NCBI GenBank assembly: GCA_007126175.1
Contig: SLBU01000138.1
Coordinates: 1 to 17,151, forward strand
From: Kiritimatiellia bacterium
Lineage (GTDB): Bacteria > Verrucomicrobiota > Kiritimatiellia > UBA8416
Direction of reading: 5' to 3'
DNA length: 17,151 bases
Shown: positions 1-7,372 of the stretch, piece after piece
How the letters are laid out: every line of letters starts with the position of its first letter
Position numbering within the stretch: position 1 is the stretch's first letter
Made by a program: the position numbers and the translations under genes
The notes under the pieces: model-generated
What the model saw: the letters and a program-made list of their open reading frames with translations, nothing else
Told to the model about the DNA's origin: nothing
The model's database searches: none

Positions 1-503
1 CGGTTACGGAGAATACGCACGCGGATGGTATCTTGCGGCTTTCGGTGCCACGAGCGGGCGACCCCATGCAGGGGCAAGCCGAGAACTATGCACGCCTGCT
101 ATTGGAAAAGCTGGATTACGTCGGGGTGCTGGCCTTGGAATTGTTTGATACGGGCGATGGTTTGCTAGCGAACGAGATGGCACCACGGGTGCATAACAGC
201 GGGCATTGGACCATTGACGGCGCGGTAACCAGCCAATTCGAAAATCATGTGCGGGCGGTGCTGGGATTTCCGTTGGGATCCTGCGCGCTGCGGCATCCTG
301 CGGTAGCCATGGTGAACTTTATCGGCAACATGCCGGATAGTGGGGATGTTCTGCAAATCGAGGGGACGCACCTGCATGCCTACGGCAAGGCTGGGCGCAC
401 GGGCCGTAAAGTCGGCCATGCCACGATTTGCGGTGACGCGGCTGAACGCATCGCCACCGGTCTCGAGGCCTTGCAAGCGCTGGCTGCTGCGTGCGATCAA
501 TAA
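1..503 (+). CDS. purK: 5-(carboxyamino)imidazole ribonucleotide synthase, C-terminal part (5' end outside window)
   Basis: This is the last 166 codons of PurK, the ATP-grasp enzyme of de novo purine synthesis that carboxylates aminoimidazole ribonucleotide to N5-CAIR using ATP and bicarbonate in the cytoplasm. The reading frame is open from base 3 to the TAA at 501-503 and enters from beyond the left edge. The conserved ATP-grasp segment is plain: a YVGVLALELF strand, then NEMAPRVHNSGHWT with the metal-binding Glu/Asn pair, then GAVTSQFENHVRAVLGFPLG. The C-terminal small domain follows (HLHAYGK, RKVGHATI), as expected for PurK. The family is about 350-390 residues, so roughly half is missing. 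A TTG at 33 is only an internal codon. The next gene starts 72 bp downstream on the same strand; purE is not visible and may lie upstream. Confidence 0.95.
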   Translation, partial: VTENTHADGILRLSVPRAGDPMQGQAENYARLLLEKLDYVGVLALELFDTGDGLLANEMAPRVHNSGHWTIDGAVTSQFENHVRAVLGFPLGSCALRHPAVAMVNFIGNMPDSGDVLQIEGTHLHAYGKAGRTGRKVGHATICGDAAERIATGLEALQALAAACDQ

Positions 504-575
504 CAGGGGCAGATACCCAGACGCCTATGGCTGGCGAGCGAAAGAGTTGGAAGAACAGAGTGTGGAGGGTGTGCG

Positions 576-1142
576 ATGGAGGTTGGGTGCGATGGTAATG
601 CGCTGCATCTGCTGGGGGATGCGGGGATACTGGATCGTTGGAAGGTGGGGTTGCTGTGTTCGGTGAAGTGTCCGGGGGCGATTGTGGTGGAGACGTATGA
701 TTTGTGCCAGCGGTTGCGGGCGGAGGGGGTAACGGTGGTGAGCGGCTTCCATGCGCCGATGGAGAAGGAGTGCATGCGGATTTTGTTGTGCTCGCCGCAT
801 CCGCATGTGTGGTGTCTGGCGCGGGGGCTTATGCAGCGTTTGCCGGATACGCTGGTGGATTGCCAGCGTGCGGTCGAAGAGGGGCGTCTGCTGTTGGTTT
901 CGCCTTTCGATGCATCGGTAAAGCGGATCACGCGTGAGCAGGCGCGTGTGCGCAATGCGCTCGTGGCCGAATTGGCAGAGGTGGTGGTAATTCCGTATGC
1001 GGCACCCGACAGCAGTATGGAGCGGCTGAGCCGGAGGCTGCTGGCTGGTGGTAAGGCGGTGTTCACGGTGGCTGCTGCGGCGAATGCGGCGCTGCTGGAC
1101 GCAGGGGCACGTCCGCTGGGAGACTTGGTGATCGTCCGGTAG
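576..1142 (+). CDS. DprA-like SLOG-fold protein (short, stand-alone)
   Basis: A 188-residue protein resembling the central Rossmann-like (SLOG) domain of DprA/Smf, the family that loads RecA on incoming single-stranded DNA. The segment from about residue 24 to 90 has the DprA-like pattern: LLCSVKCPGAIVVETYDLC, a VTVVSGFHAPMEKEC turn and helix, then a strand running into CLARGL. LLLVSPF and an RN-containing helix follow before a final strand pair. Full DprA proteins are about 300-380 residues; both the N-terminal SAM-like and C-terminal winged-helix regions are absent, so a DNA-uptake role cannot be assumed. The ATG at 576 has a strong GGAGGG at 564-569, six bases upstream. It follows purK by 72 bp and may be co-transcribed with it. 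Its TAG stop directly abuts the stop of the convergent antiporter gene. The family is recognised with fair confidence; the precise role is unknown. Confidence 0.75.
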   Translation: MEVGCDGNALHLLGDAGILDRWKVGLLCSVKCPGAIVVETYDLCQRLRAEGVTVVSGFHAPMEKECMRILLCSPHPHVWCLARGLMQRLPDTLVDCQRAVEEGRLLLVSPFDASVKRITREQARVRNALVAELAEVVVIPYAAPDSSMERLSRRLLAGGKAVFTVAAAANAALLDAGARPLGDLVIVR

Positions 1143-3818
1143 CTATTGATCGCCACAGAGTGCGTGCCACATGGCTTCAGGGGTGGGAGCCGCCAGCAAG
1201 TTTTTGCGCACTTGTGCCTGCAGGCGCCGGAAGAGAGCCGCCACAAACTGCATATAGGGTTTGGTGGCATTTTCGGGGGCCAAGATCAAAAAGATCAAAT
1301 GGGTTTCGGGGATGCCATCGCCATTGAAGTCGATTCCTGTGGTAGAGCGCCCAACGACGCAAAGTATTTGATCGATCTGGCTGGTGCGAATGTGTGGTAG
1401 GGCAATCCCGTCGCCCATGATGGTTGGTGTTTGTGCTTCCCTTGCCATGATCTTATCGGCGAGTATATTCACGCTCCCGATAGAGGTGTTGCTTGCCAGA
1501 TGATCAAGCATCTCGCGGATAGCTGTCGCCGGGGATTGTCCGCGGAGGAGAGGCATCATGTTTTGCGGCAAAAGCCATTCGGCCAGTTTGATTTGGGGTG
1601 CGGTGATCGGTCCGCGTATGCGTCGCGCAGGTGAAAAGGTTTGTCCGGTCAAGTAGGCGAGTATATCAGTGGGGGTGCGAGCCTCGAGCACAAACATGCG
1701 ACCGGCGGGGTTCAGTAGTTGTGTAATGGTTGCCATGAACTGGATATGTGGAGCCGGGCGTGTTTGGGGCGACAGCGTCATGACGAAGATGCGGCTGGGT
1801 TCGCCATCCAACGAATCGCAGGCGACGCCTTCTTTTGCAAGGCCCACCACGCAAACCAGCTTGCTTACAGAATCGGTCTTGCCATGCGGGATGGCGATGC
1901 CAGCCTCCAGCGCGGTGGACATTTTCTGTTCGCGTTCCCAGATCGCCTGGCGAGCGGCCTCCTGGTCCTTGATGTCGCCGCGTTCATATAGCAGATCGAG
2001 CAGTTCCTCGTATATCTCCGTCTTGGTGCGACCGTGAAGCTGCATTAGAATATGTTGTTCGGTCAAGGTGCCCGCAAGAGAGAATGTCGGGCTGGCGGCG
2101 GTTTCCTTGTTGTCGAGGATTCCCTGGCTCAGGGTTCTGGCATCAAAGGGTTGTTGTAGCGATCGTAGTGTGTCTTCAAAGGCGGCCGAGGCCTCCAGCA
2201 TCATGTTGCGGATGAGTCCGATGTCGGCGTGGTGCACAAGGAAGCGTAATTCGGCCTGGTTCCGCGTGAGGTCGATAATGGTTGTGTTGCGGCGGAGCTG
2301 GAACAACTGGCTATCGCGGTCGATGCAGTGCCAGTAGTAACCTTCCTGCTCGAATACTTCGCGCAGTTTTTCGAGGTAAAACTCGGCCATGGCGTCAGAG
2401 GCCAGCGCGAAGGAGATGGCTTCGCGGCTGGTATCCTTGTCGGGGGCTTTGCGTGTTCCGCGGCGCGGAATCTGCAGGAGTCTGGATAGTAGCAGGGGCG
2501 CAAGCATGGTATTGAGCATGACCATGAGAACGACCGAGGCAAAAAACTGAGGTGGTAGGGGGCTGCCGTCGGCAAAGAGGGCGACACTGGTGCCGATGGC
2601 GGCAATGATGAGTCCGACTTCACCGCGCGGAACCATTCCTACGCCGATGCGTGCAGCACCGAGCATGTTGAATTGGGCGAGGAGAGAGGGTAGGCCACAG
2701 CCGATGACTTTGGCCAGGGTCCCGACAACCGTAAAGGTGAGTCCAAACAGGAGAACGGAGGGAGACATGACAGCATGGAGGTCGATAAGCATCCCGCTGA
2801 CACAGAAAAATACAGGTACGAAAAAAGCATGTACCGGGTGCAGATTCTCGCGGATCAAATGCCGAATATCGGTTTGGGAGAGTGAGACGCCCATGACATA
2901 AGCGCCGATGATCATGGCGAGCCCGGCGTGTTCAAAAAAGGCAGCCAGCATCAGGGCAAGTCCGAGAGCCATGATCGCGATGGCTGTAGGTTCGCGGAAG
3001 TATTTAAGCAGCAGTCCGATTCGCCGTGAAGCCATGATGCCGACCACGCTTGCCAGCAGCCAGATGCCGAGTGCTTTTACGCCGATTCGTGTTACGCTGC
3101 TCCAATTGACGGCCCCGCCACCTGTGGCTGCAGTGACAACGCCCAGGACAACGGCAAGCAAGATGATTCCCAGGACATCATCCACGATGGCAGCCGAGAT
3201 AATCGTTACGCCTTCGGGAGAATCGAGCTTGCGCTTTTCGGATAAGACGCGTGCGGTGATCCCCACGGATGTGGCCGTGGAAATGACGCCCATGAAAAGG
3301 CAGACCGGGTGGGTGAGCGGAAGGTGCATTCCCAGAATCCGCTGGGACATGACGGAGGTTACCCAGGCCGCAGAAGCAAAGGCCACAATAATACCGCCAA
3401 TCCCGACCACGATTCCGGCGAAGCTATAGCGCATCAGCAGTTTGAGATCTGTTTCCAAGCCTGCGTCGAATAGTAGTATGATTGCGGCGATGGCCCCGAA
3501 CGCATACAGTTCCGGCGAAATGGGATGCAGTGCTTCGGCGATCGGGAAAATACCCTGTGGCAATCCGGGCAGTGCAATGGCACCCAGTGCAAACGGCCCG
3601 ATAATCATTCCGCTGACGAGTTCACCCAGTACGCCGGGTAATTTGATAGCGGTAAACGCCCATTTCCCGATGCGCACGGCAAACATGATCAAGCCCAGCT
3701 GCAGGGCTAGGAACATCATTCGTTCGGTCAGGCTGCCGCCGTTTGCACCGGCGGTTTCGGAGGCTAGGGCGGTCCCCGTGGTTGCAAGCAAGAGTAATAC
3801 GGAAAGGATTATTTTCAT
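1143..3818 (-). CDS. CPA2-type Na+(K+)/H+ antiporter with two C-terminal PTS EIIA domains
   Basis: An 891-residue inner-membrane cation/proton antiporter fused to two fructose/nitrogen-type PTS EIIA domains. Residues 1-20 resemble a Sec signal peptide (hydrophobic stretch ending TALAS). About 12 hydrophobic segments lie between residues 32 and 455 and include CPA2 landmarks: LFDAGLETDL (116-125), ATSVGITARVL (182-192), IVDDVLG with paired Asp213-Asp214, and MVPRGEVGL near 395-403. Paired aspartates are the hallmark of electrogenic NapA-like exchangers. Residues 460-580 form a soluble segment I do not recognise. EIIA domain 1 (about 585-735) has GIAIPHGKT with His645 as candidate phosphorylation site; domain 2 (about 740-888) has GIALPHIRT with His809. 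No PTS EIIB or EIIC is present. The start ATG overlaps the upstream regulator's stop by 4 bp (ATGA, 3815-3818), so the two are translationally coupled. Ion specificity cannot be read from the sequence. Confidence 0.9.
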   Translation of the reverse strand: MKIILSVLLLLATTGTALASETAGANGGSLTERMMFLALQLGLIMFAVRIGKWAFTAIKLPGVLGELVSGMIIGPFALGAIALPGLPQGIFPIAEALHPISPELYAFGAIAAIILLFDAGLETDLKLLMRYSFAGIVVGIGGIIVAFASAAWVTSVMSQRILGMHLPLTHPVCLFMGVISTATSVGITARVLSEKRKLDSPEGVTIISAAIVDDVLGIILLAVVLGVVTAATGGGAVNWSSVTRIGVKALGIWLLASVVGIMASRRIGLLLKYFREPTAIAIMALGLALMLAAFFEHAGLAMIIGAYVMGVSLSQTDIRHLIRENLHPVHAFFVPVFFCVSGMLIDLHAVMSPSVLLFGLTFTVVGTLAKVIGCGLPSLLAQFNMLGAARIGVGMVPRGEVGLIIAAIGTSVALFADGSPLPPQFFASVVLMVMLNTMLAPLLLSRLLQIPRRGTRKAPDKDTSREAISFALASDAMAEFYLEKLREVFEQEGYYWHCIDRDSQLFQLRRNTTIIDLTRNQAELRFLVHHADIGLIRNMMLEASAAFEDTLRSLQQPFDARTLSQGILDNKETAASPTFSLAGTLTEQHILMQLHGRTKTEIYEELLDLLYERGDIKDQEAARQAIWEREQKMSTALEAGIAIPHGKTDSVSKLVCVVGLAKEGVACDSLDGEPSRIFVMTLSPQTRPAPHIQFMATITQLLNPAGRMFVLEARTPTDILAYLTGQTFSPARRIRGPITAPQIKLAEWLLPQNMMPLLRGQSPATAIREMLDHLASNTSIGSVNILADKIMAREAQTPTIMGDGIALPHIRTSQIDQILCVVGRSTTGIDFNGDGIPETHLIFLILAPENATKPYMQFVAALFRRLQAQVRKNLLAAPTPEAMWHALCGDQ

Positions 3819-4516
3819 TGCCCCTTTTCTTTTGGTGGCTGCGTATCTTTTGGTATGTGGTGCTGGTTGTCTGCCATAGCCTTCAGAATAGTGGCGCGGC
3901 TACCTTGCCGATGCAGAAGTTCAAGTATGGCTGGCTGGCGCAGTGCGAAGCCCAGGCTGCTCATAATGTCCAAGTGAGATCTGGTATCGGTACTAAGAAT
4001 CAAAATCACGATTGTGACGTCTTGTCCGTCAATGGCGCGAAAGTCGACGGCATTTTCGAGAAAATTGATCGAGACCAATGGGTACGGTAAATCCACGAGT
4101 GCGGCGTGGCGTGGATGCGCCAGTGCGATGCCGTGTCCTACGCCGGTGCTGCAGAGTGCCTCGCGGGCCAGTAGCAATTCCCATAGCAGGGTACGATTAC
4201 ACCCGTCGGGGAGTCGCGTAAGGGCAAGTGCCTCGTGTAGTGCGGAGGGTACGTCATTCCCGCCCACGCGATAGTGAATGCCACCTAGCTGCACGCAATC
4301 GATAAGCGTGAAATCCTTGGTTGCAGAAGATGGGAGATCAACGGTGCTTGCAGATCCTTGACTGCGATGCAGCAGCCACTCCTGGAGGCGTCCCCGGGAA
4401 AAGCGGTACTGCGTGCCAACACGGTTAAATGGGATTTTGTCATCTGTTACCCAGCGGTAGATCGTTTTGCTGGATACGTTCAGTAGTTCGGCTGCTTCTT
4501 TAACACCAATTTCCAT
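3815..4516 (-). CDS. Excisionase-type HTH fused to a PTS EIIA domain (putative phospho-regulated transcription factor)
   Basis: A 233-residue protein. Residues 1-50 are an excisionase/MerR-like winged helix (VKEAAELLNVSSKTIYRWV, then IPFNRVGTQYRFSRGRLQEWL), a DNA-binding fold. After a Ser-rich linker, residues about 70-215 match a PTS EIIA type-2 domain with GHGIALAH containing candidate phospho-His134. I chose the ATG at 4516, which has AAAGGA six bases upstream. An in-frame TTG at 4549 would add 11 residues but overlaps the -10 element and lies upstream of the expected transcript start. The gene is first in an operon with the antiporter that carries two more EIIA domains, and its stop overlaps the antiporter's ATG. 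I infer that phosphorylation of His134 by EI/HPr-like partners encoded elsewhere alters DNA binding and so links antiporter expression to PTS state. An inverted repeat at its own promoter suggests autoregulation. Confidence 0.85.
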   Translation of the reverse strand: MEIGVKEAAELLNVSSKTIYRWVTDDKIPFNRVGTQYRFSRGRLQEWLLHRSQGSASTVDLPSSATKDFTLIDCVQLGGIHYRVGGNDVPSALHEALALTRLPDGCNRTLLWELLLAREALCSTGVGHGIALAHPRHAALVDLPYPLVSINFLENAVDFRAIDGQDVTIVILILSTDTRSHLDIMSSLGFALRQPAILELLHRQGSRATILKAMADNQHHIPKDTQPPKEKGQ

Positions 4517-4529
4517 AAAATTTCCTTTG

Positions 4530-4559
4530 ATGTCTATTTGGTTAGACAAAAATAGACAT
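4530..4559. promoter_or_regulatory. Perfect inverted-repeat operator candidate (ATGTCTATTT ... AAATAGACAT)
   Basis: Ten-base arms ATGTCTATTT (4530-4539) and AAATAGACAT (4550-4559) are perfectly complementary and separated by 10 bp. The spacer carries a third TAGACA (4543-4548), exactly 10 bp from the TAGACA in the right arm, so three half-sites sit on about one helical face. The repeat overlaps the -10 box and probable transcript start of the HTH-EIIA gene, where an autoregulator would be expected to bind. That the encoded HTH binds here is inference. Confidence 0.55.
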
Positions 4560-4577
4560 TTTGGTTGCGGTGGTCAA
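4549..4577 (-). promoter_or_regulatory. Sigma70-type promoter for the HTH-EIIA/antiporter operon
   Basis: On the minus strand TTGACC (4577-4572) is followed by a 17-bp spacer and TATTTT (4554-4549). The start codon at 4516 would leave a leader of about 25 nt containing the AAAGGA ribosome site. The -10 element lies inside the inverted repeat at 4530-4559, so a bound repressor would block it. The match is by eye; no transcription data are available. Confidence 0.6.
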
Positions 4578-4767
4578 GGATCCATCGCAAAGAAATCCCA
4601 CAGATGGAAGGGCCATTGCGTGGATCAATTGCGCATCGCTCGCTATCATTTGCATGTGTAATGCCCATGGGCGTGTGCTGCGAATCTGACAAATTTGCTT
4701 CCAACCCATTTGAATATTGGGTAGAGAACGTATGTTTGTCTGGTAACTATCGCATGCGGGCGTTATT

Positions 4768-6174
4768 ATGAGTTTTGTGAAATTTGTACGATATTTTGGG
4801 ATTTTGATTTGCATTTCCTCGCTTTTGCCTGGGTGTGCAACAGTAGGGCCGGATTATGTTAAGCCCGATATGGCCTTACCTGCCGGGTGGCAGGGGGAGA
4901 GTGGCGCATCCGACGAAATGCTGGGTGCTTGGTGGGAGCTTTTCGAGGACCCTGCGCTTGATGGACTGTTAGTCCAGGTTCGCGCGAATAACCGTCAGTT
5001 GGCGATGGCGACTGCCAACATGGAGCGTTATGCGGCCCTCTATGGTGTTGTGCGTGCGGATGCCTTCCCGCAAGTGGGCGCACAAGGCGGGGCTGCGTAT
5101 GATCGCCAGACGGAGCAAGTGCGGCGTCCTCCGGGTTTACCGGTGCCTGATAACCCGACCTGGCTATATCAGGCCGGTTTCTCGATGTCGTGGGAGTTGG
5201 ATTTGTGGGGGCGTGTACGGCGCAGTCGGGAGGCTGCACGGGGTCGCTTCGAGGCAAGTGAAGAGGATGTGCGCCATACGCTTGTGCTTTTGCAGGCACA
5301 GGCAGCGGCTGCATACATGCAGTTACGTGCGTTGCAAGCGCGACTGGCAACAGCAGAGAAGAATATTGGATTACAGCGCGAAACGCTCGTGGTTGTGCAG
5401 GGGCGCTTTGATTCTGGTTTGACGGGAGAGGTGGACGTATTTCAGGCGCAGATGAATTTGGCGGCAACGGAGGCGCAGGTTCCGTCGTTGCAGGCAACAT
5501 TGGACGAGACATTACACGCGTTGTGTGTTTTGACGGGTTTGTTGCCCGGTTCGCTTGATACGTTGCGCGAGCCGGATGCCATACCGACGGCGGATACGTT
5601 GCCATATGTATTGCCGGCTGAATTGGTACGCCGTCGCCCTGATATTCGTTCGGCAGAGCGGGATCTGGCAGCGCAGACGGCCCGAATCGGTGTTGCACGT
5701 GGCGAGCTGTATCCGAAGCTGGCTTTGGATGGTACGTTTGCTTTTGCCGCCACGGATGCAGGAGAGCTTTTCACCTCCGCCGCACAAACGTTTAGCATTG
5801 GTCCTGTGCTGTCCTTGCCGGTGTTTACGGGTGGGAAGGTTCGCAGGGCCGTACGTGCAGAAGAAGCTGCGACACGTGCTGCTCTTGCGCGCTACGAGCA
5901 GACGGTGTTAACTGCGCTTGGGGAATGCGAGGATGCGTTGTCGCGGTTTGCGCGATCGGGCGAACAGGTGGCGGCGTTGCGTGCTGCGGTTGCGGCAGCA
6001 GACCGTACGGTGGCATTGGTTACAGAGCTTTACCGGAGCGGTCTGACGGATTTTCAGCGTGTGCTGGATGCACAGCGGCAATTGTCGCAGTACGATGATG
6101 CGCTGGCAATGGCGAAAGGCGTTCGGGCAACCAGTTTGGTATCGGTGTACAAGGCTTTTGGGGGTGGTTGGTGA
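4768..6174 (+). CDS. Outer-membrane efflux lipoprotein, NodT/OprM family (TolC-like channel)
   Basis: A 468-residue TolC-fold lipoprotein that should form the outer-membrane exit duct of the RND pump encoded just downstream. Residues 1-22 are a lipoprotein signal peptide with lipobox LPGC and acylated Cys23, followed by ATVGPDY as is typical of the NodT family. WELDLWGRVRR (142-152) and the second-repeat landmark RRPDIRSAERDL (near 288-300) are characteristic, as is the ending with FGGGW. Length is normal for the family. The start at 4768 is set by the signal peptide; no good Shine-Dalgarno precedes it. The 251 bp between this gene and the divergent HTH-EIIA gene hold that gene's promoter and operator and a 10-bp palindrome at 4663-4672; I found no convincing plus-strand promoter there. 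The adaptor gene follows after 79 bp. Confidence 0.95.
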   Translation: MSFVKFVRYFGILICISSLLPGCATVGPDYVKPDMALPAGWQGESGASDEMLGAWWELFEDPALDGLLVQVRANNRQLAMATANMERYAALYGVVRADAFPQVGAQGGAAYDRQTEQVRRPPGLPVPDNPTWLYQAGFSMSWELDLWGRVRRSREAARGRFEASEEDVRHTLVLLQAQAAAAYMQLRALQARLATAEKNIGLQRETLVVVQGRFDSGLTGEVDVFQAQMNLAATEAQVPSLQATLDETLHALCVLTGLLPGSLDTLREPDAIPTADTLPYVLPAELVRRRPDIRSAERDLAAQTARIGVARGELYPKLALDGTFAFAATDAGELFTSAAQTFSIGPVLSLPVFTGGKVRRAVRAEEAATRAALARYEQTVLTALGECEDALSRFARSGEQVAALRAAVAAADRTVALVTELYRSGLTDFQRVLDAQRQLSQYDDALAMAKGVRATSLVSVYKAFGGGW

Positions 6175-6236
6175 TGTTGTTTCGTGATGTTCCGTGGAAA
6201 GGAAGCGGGATGAAGCCGGGGAACGGCATGAAATGA
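6174..6236 (+). other. Possible 20-codon coupled ORF between channel and adaptor genes
   Basis: An ATG at 6174 shares one base with the channel gene's TGA (TGATG) and opens a 20-codon frame ending at TGA 6234-6236. That stop overlaps an ATG at 6233 in frame with the adaptor gene (ATGA). The encoded peptide, MLFRDVPWKGSGMKPGNGMK, resembles nothing I know. It may only pass ribosomes from the channel gene to the adaptor, or be chance. Confidence 0.2.
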
Positions 6237-6253
6237 CGGGATTAGGAGATTGC

Positions 6254-7372
6254 ATGAAGATAAAAAACCGGAATAGATTGGGAAAATGGGTAGGCAGTGG
6301 TTTGCTGGTCGTGGCTTTACTGGGGGTGCTTTTTTATCGGGTGCGTCCGATCGAGCAGACGGAAGATGATTTGATTCGCCCACTGAAGTCGATGGTTGTT
6401 GGAACGTACACCAATCGGCCCATCTTGCATTTTCCGGGGTCCGTGGAGGCGGATCGCGAGGTGGATCTGGCATTCGAAGTGGGTGGGCGCATGGTTTCTT
6501 TTCCGGTTCGGCGGGGGATGATGGTGAAAGAAGGGGAGATTCTGGGGGCGTTGGATCCTACGAATTTCGAGAACCAACTTCGGAATGTGGAGGCAGAACT
6601 CGATTTGGCGCGGAGTACGTTGACGCGGATGGAGCAGGCACTTGCGGTGAATGCGGTTTCGCAAGAGGAGTTTGCACGTGCGTCTGCAGCAGTGCAGAAG
6701 GCTGAGGCGCAACGCGTCATTCATGAAAAGGCTTTGGCAGACACGGTGTTGCGCGCGCGTTTTGATGGTCGCGTATCGGAAACATTTGTCAACAGGTATG
6801 ATAATGTGAATCCAGGGCGTCCCGTGCTCAAGTTGCAGGATACGCGCCAATTGGCACTTGCGGTATCGGTGCCGGAAACATATGTGCAGTGGGCGCAGCC
6901 GGATTTTCTGGCGACCGCACCCTTTGTTGTCACGTTTGATTCGCTTCCCGAGGTGGAATATCCGGCCACAGTGAAAGAGTATGCTACTGTGGCAGATCCC
7001 GTGACGCGCACCTTTCGGGTGCGTTTGCAATTCGAGCATGATCACGATTTCATGCTGCTGCCGGGCATGACGGGCTCTGTGCGCATCGATGGTCCTGCTC
7101 TTGCCTATACGGACGCACCACCGCTGGTACCGTCCGATGCGGTAGGGTTTACCTCAGATGGTCGTGCTTTTGTATGGACACTAGAAGCGACAGATGCGCC
7201 TGATGTATTTGCTGCGCACCGGCATTTCGTGCAGTTGGGACGCCGCAGTGGCGAGGCGATTGAAGCAGAGGGTATTGCAAACGGTGCACGAATTGCAACT
7301 GCCGGCGTGGCAATGTTAACCGAAGGGCGCCGGGTGCGGTTGCTTGGCGAGACAGGAGCGACAGCACGATGA
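6254..7372 (+). CDS. RND efflux periplasmic adaptor (membrane fusion protein, HlyD/AcrA family)
   Basis: A 372-residue adaptor that bridges the inner-membrane pump and the outer-membrane channel. Residues 13-29 form one N-terminal membrane anchor, and there is no lipobox. The first lipoyl half (about 62-102: VEADREVDLAF, EVGGRMVSFPVRRG) leads into a helical hairpin (about 103-165). The second lipoyl half (RARFDGRV, about 167-195) and a beta-barrel domain with TRTFRVRLQF and LLPGMTGSVRI (251-278) follow. I chose ATG 6254 because AGGAG lies five bases upstream (6244-6248) and the protein then begins with a basic stretch before the anchor. ATG 6233 (379 residues) and GTG 6194 are in-frame alternatives. 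The stop overlaps the pump's ATG by 4 bp (7369-7372), showing translational coupling. Confidence 0.93.
   Translation: MKIKNRNRLGKWVGSGLLVVALLGVLFYRVRPIEQTEDDLIRPLKSMVVGTYTNRPILHFPGSVEADREVDLAFEVGGRMVSFPVRRGMMVKEGEILGALDPTNFENQLRNVEAELDLARSTLTRMEQALAVNAVSQEEFARASAAVQKAEAQRVIHEKALADTVLRARFDGRVSETFVNRYDNVNPGRPVLKLQDTRQLALAVSVPETYVQWAQPDFLATAPFVVTFDSLPEVEYPATVKEYATVADPVTRTFRVRLQFEHDHDFMLLPGMTGSVRIDGPALAYTDAPPLVPSDAVGFTSDGRAFVWTLEATDAPDVFAAHRHFVQLGRRSGEAIEAEGIANGARIATAGVAMLTEGRRVRLLGETGATAR

Noticed and set aside
497..1270. 257-codon minus-strand frame across purK end, the DprA-like gene and the antiporter end
   Set aside because: Crosses three genes with better evidence, lacks any family motif, and has low-complexity Ser/Thr/Pro composition.
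4517..4549. TTG start extending the HTH-EIIA protein by 11 residues
   Set aside because: The TTG overlaps the -10 element, so it would lie upstream of the transcript start; the ATG at 4516 has a good ribosome site.
4663..4672. Perfect 10-bp palindrome GCCCATGGGC upstream of the efflux operon
   Set aside because: Single, short, without flanking symmetry or a promoter element nearby; chance cannot be excluded.
4565..4771. 68-codon plus-strand frame whose stop overlaps the channel gene's ATG
   Set aside because: Begins at a TTG inside the divergent promoter and encodes nothing recognisable; the ATGA overlap alone is not enough.
4859..5698. 279-codon open frame on the minus strand inside the efflux channel gene
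   Set aside because: Antisense to a clearly conserved lipoprotein channel; composition is rich in Pro, Thr and Arg with no recognisable domain, as expected of a shadow frame.
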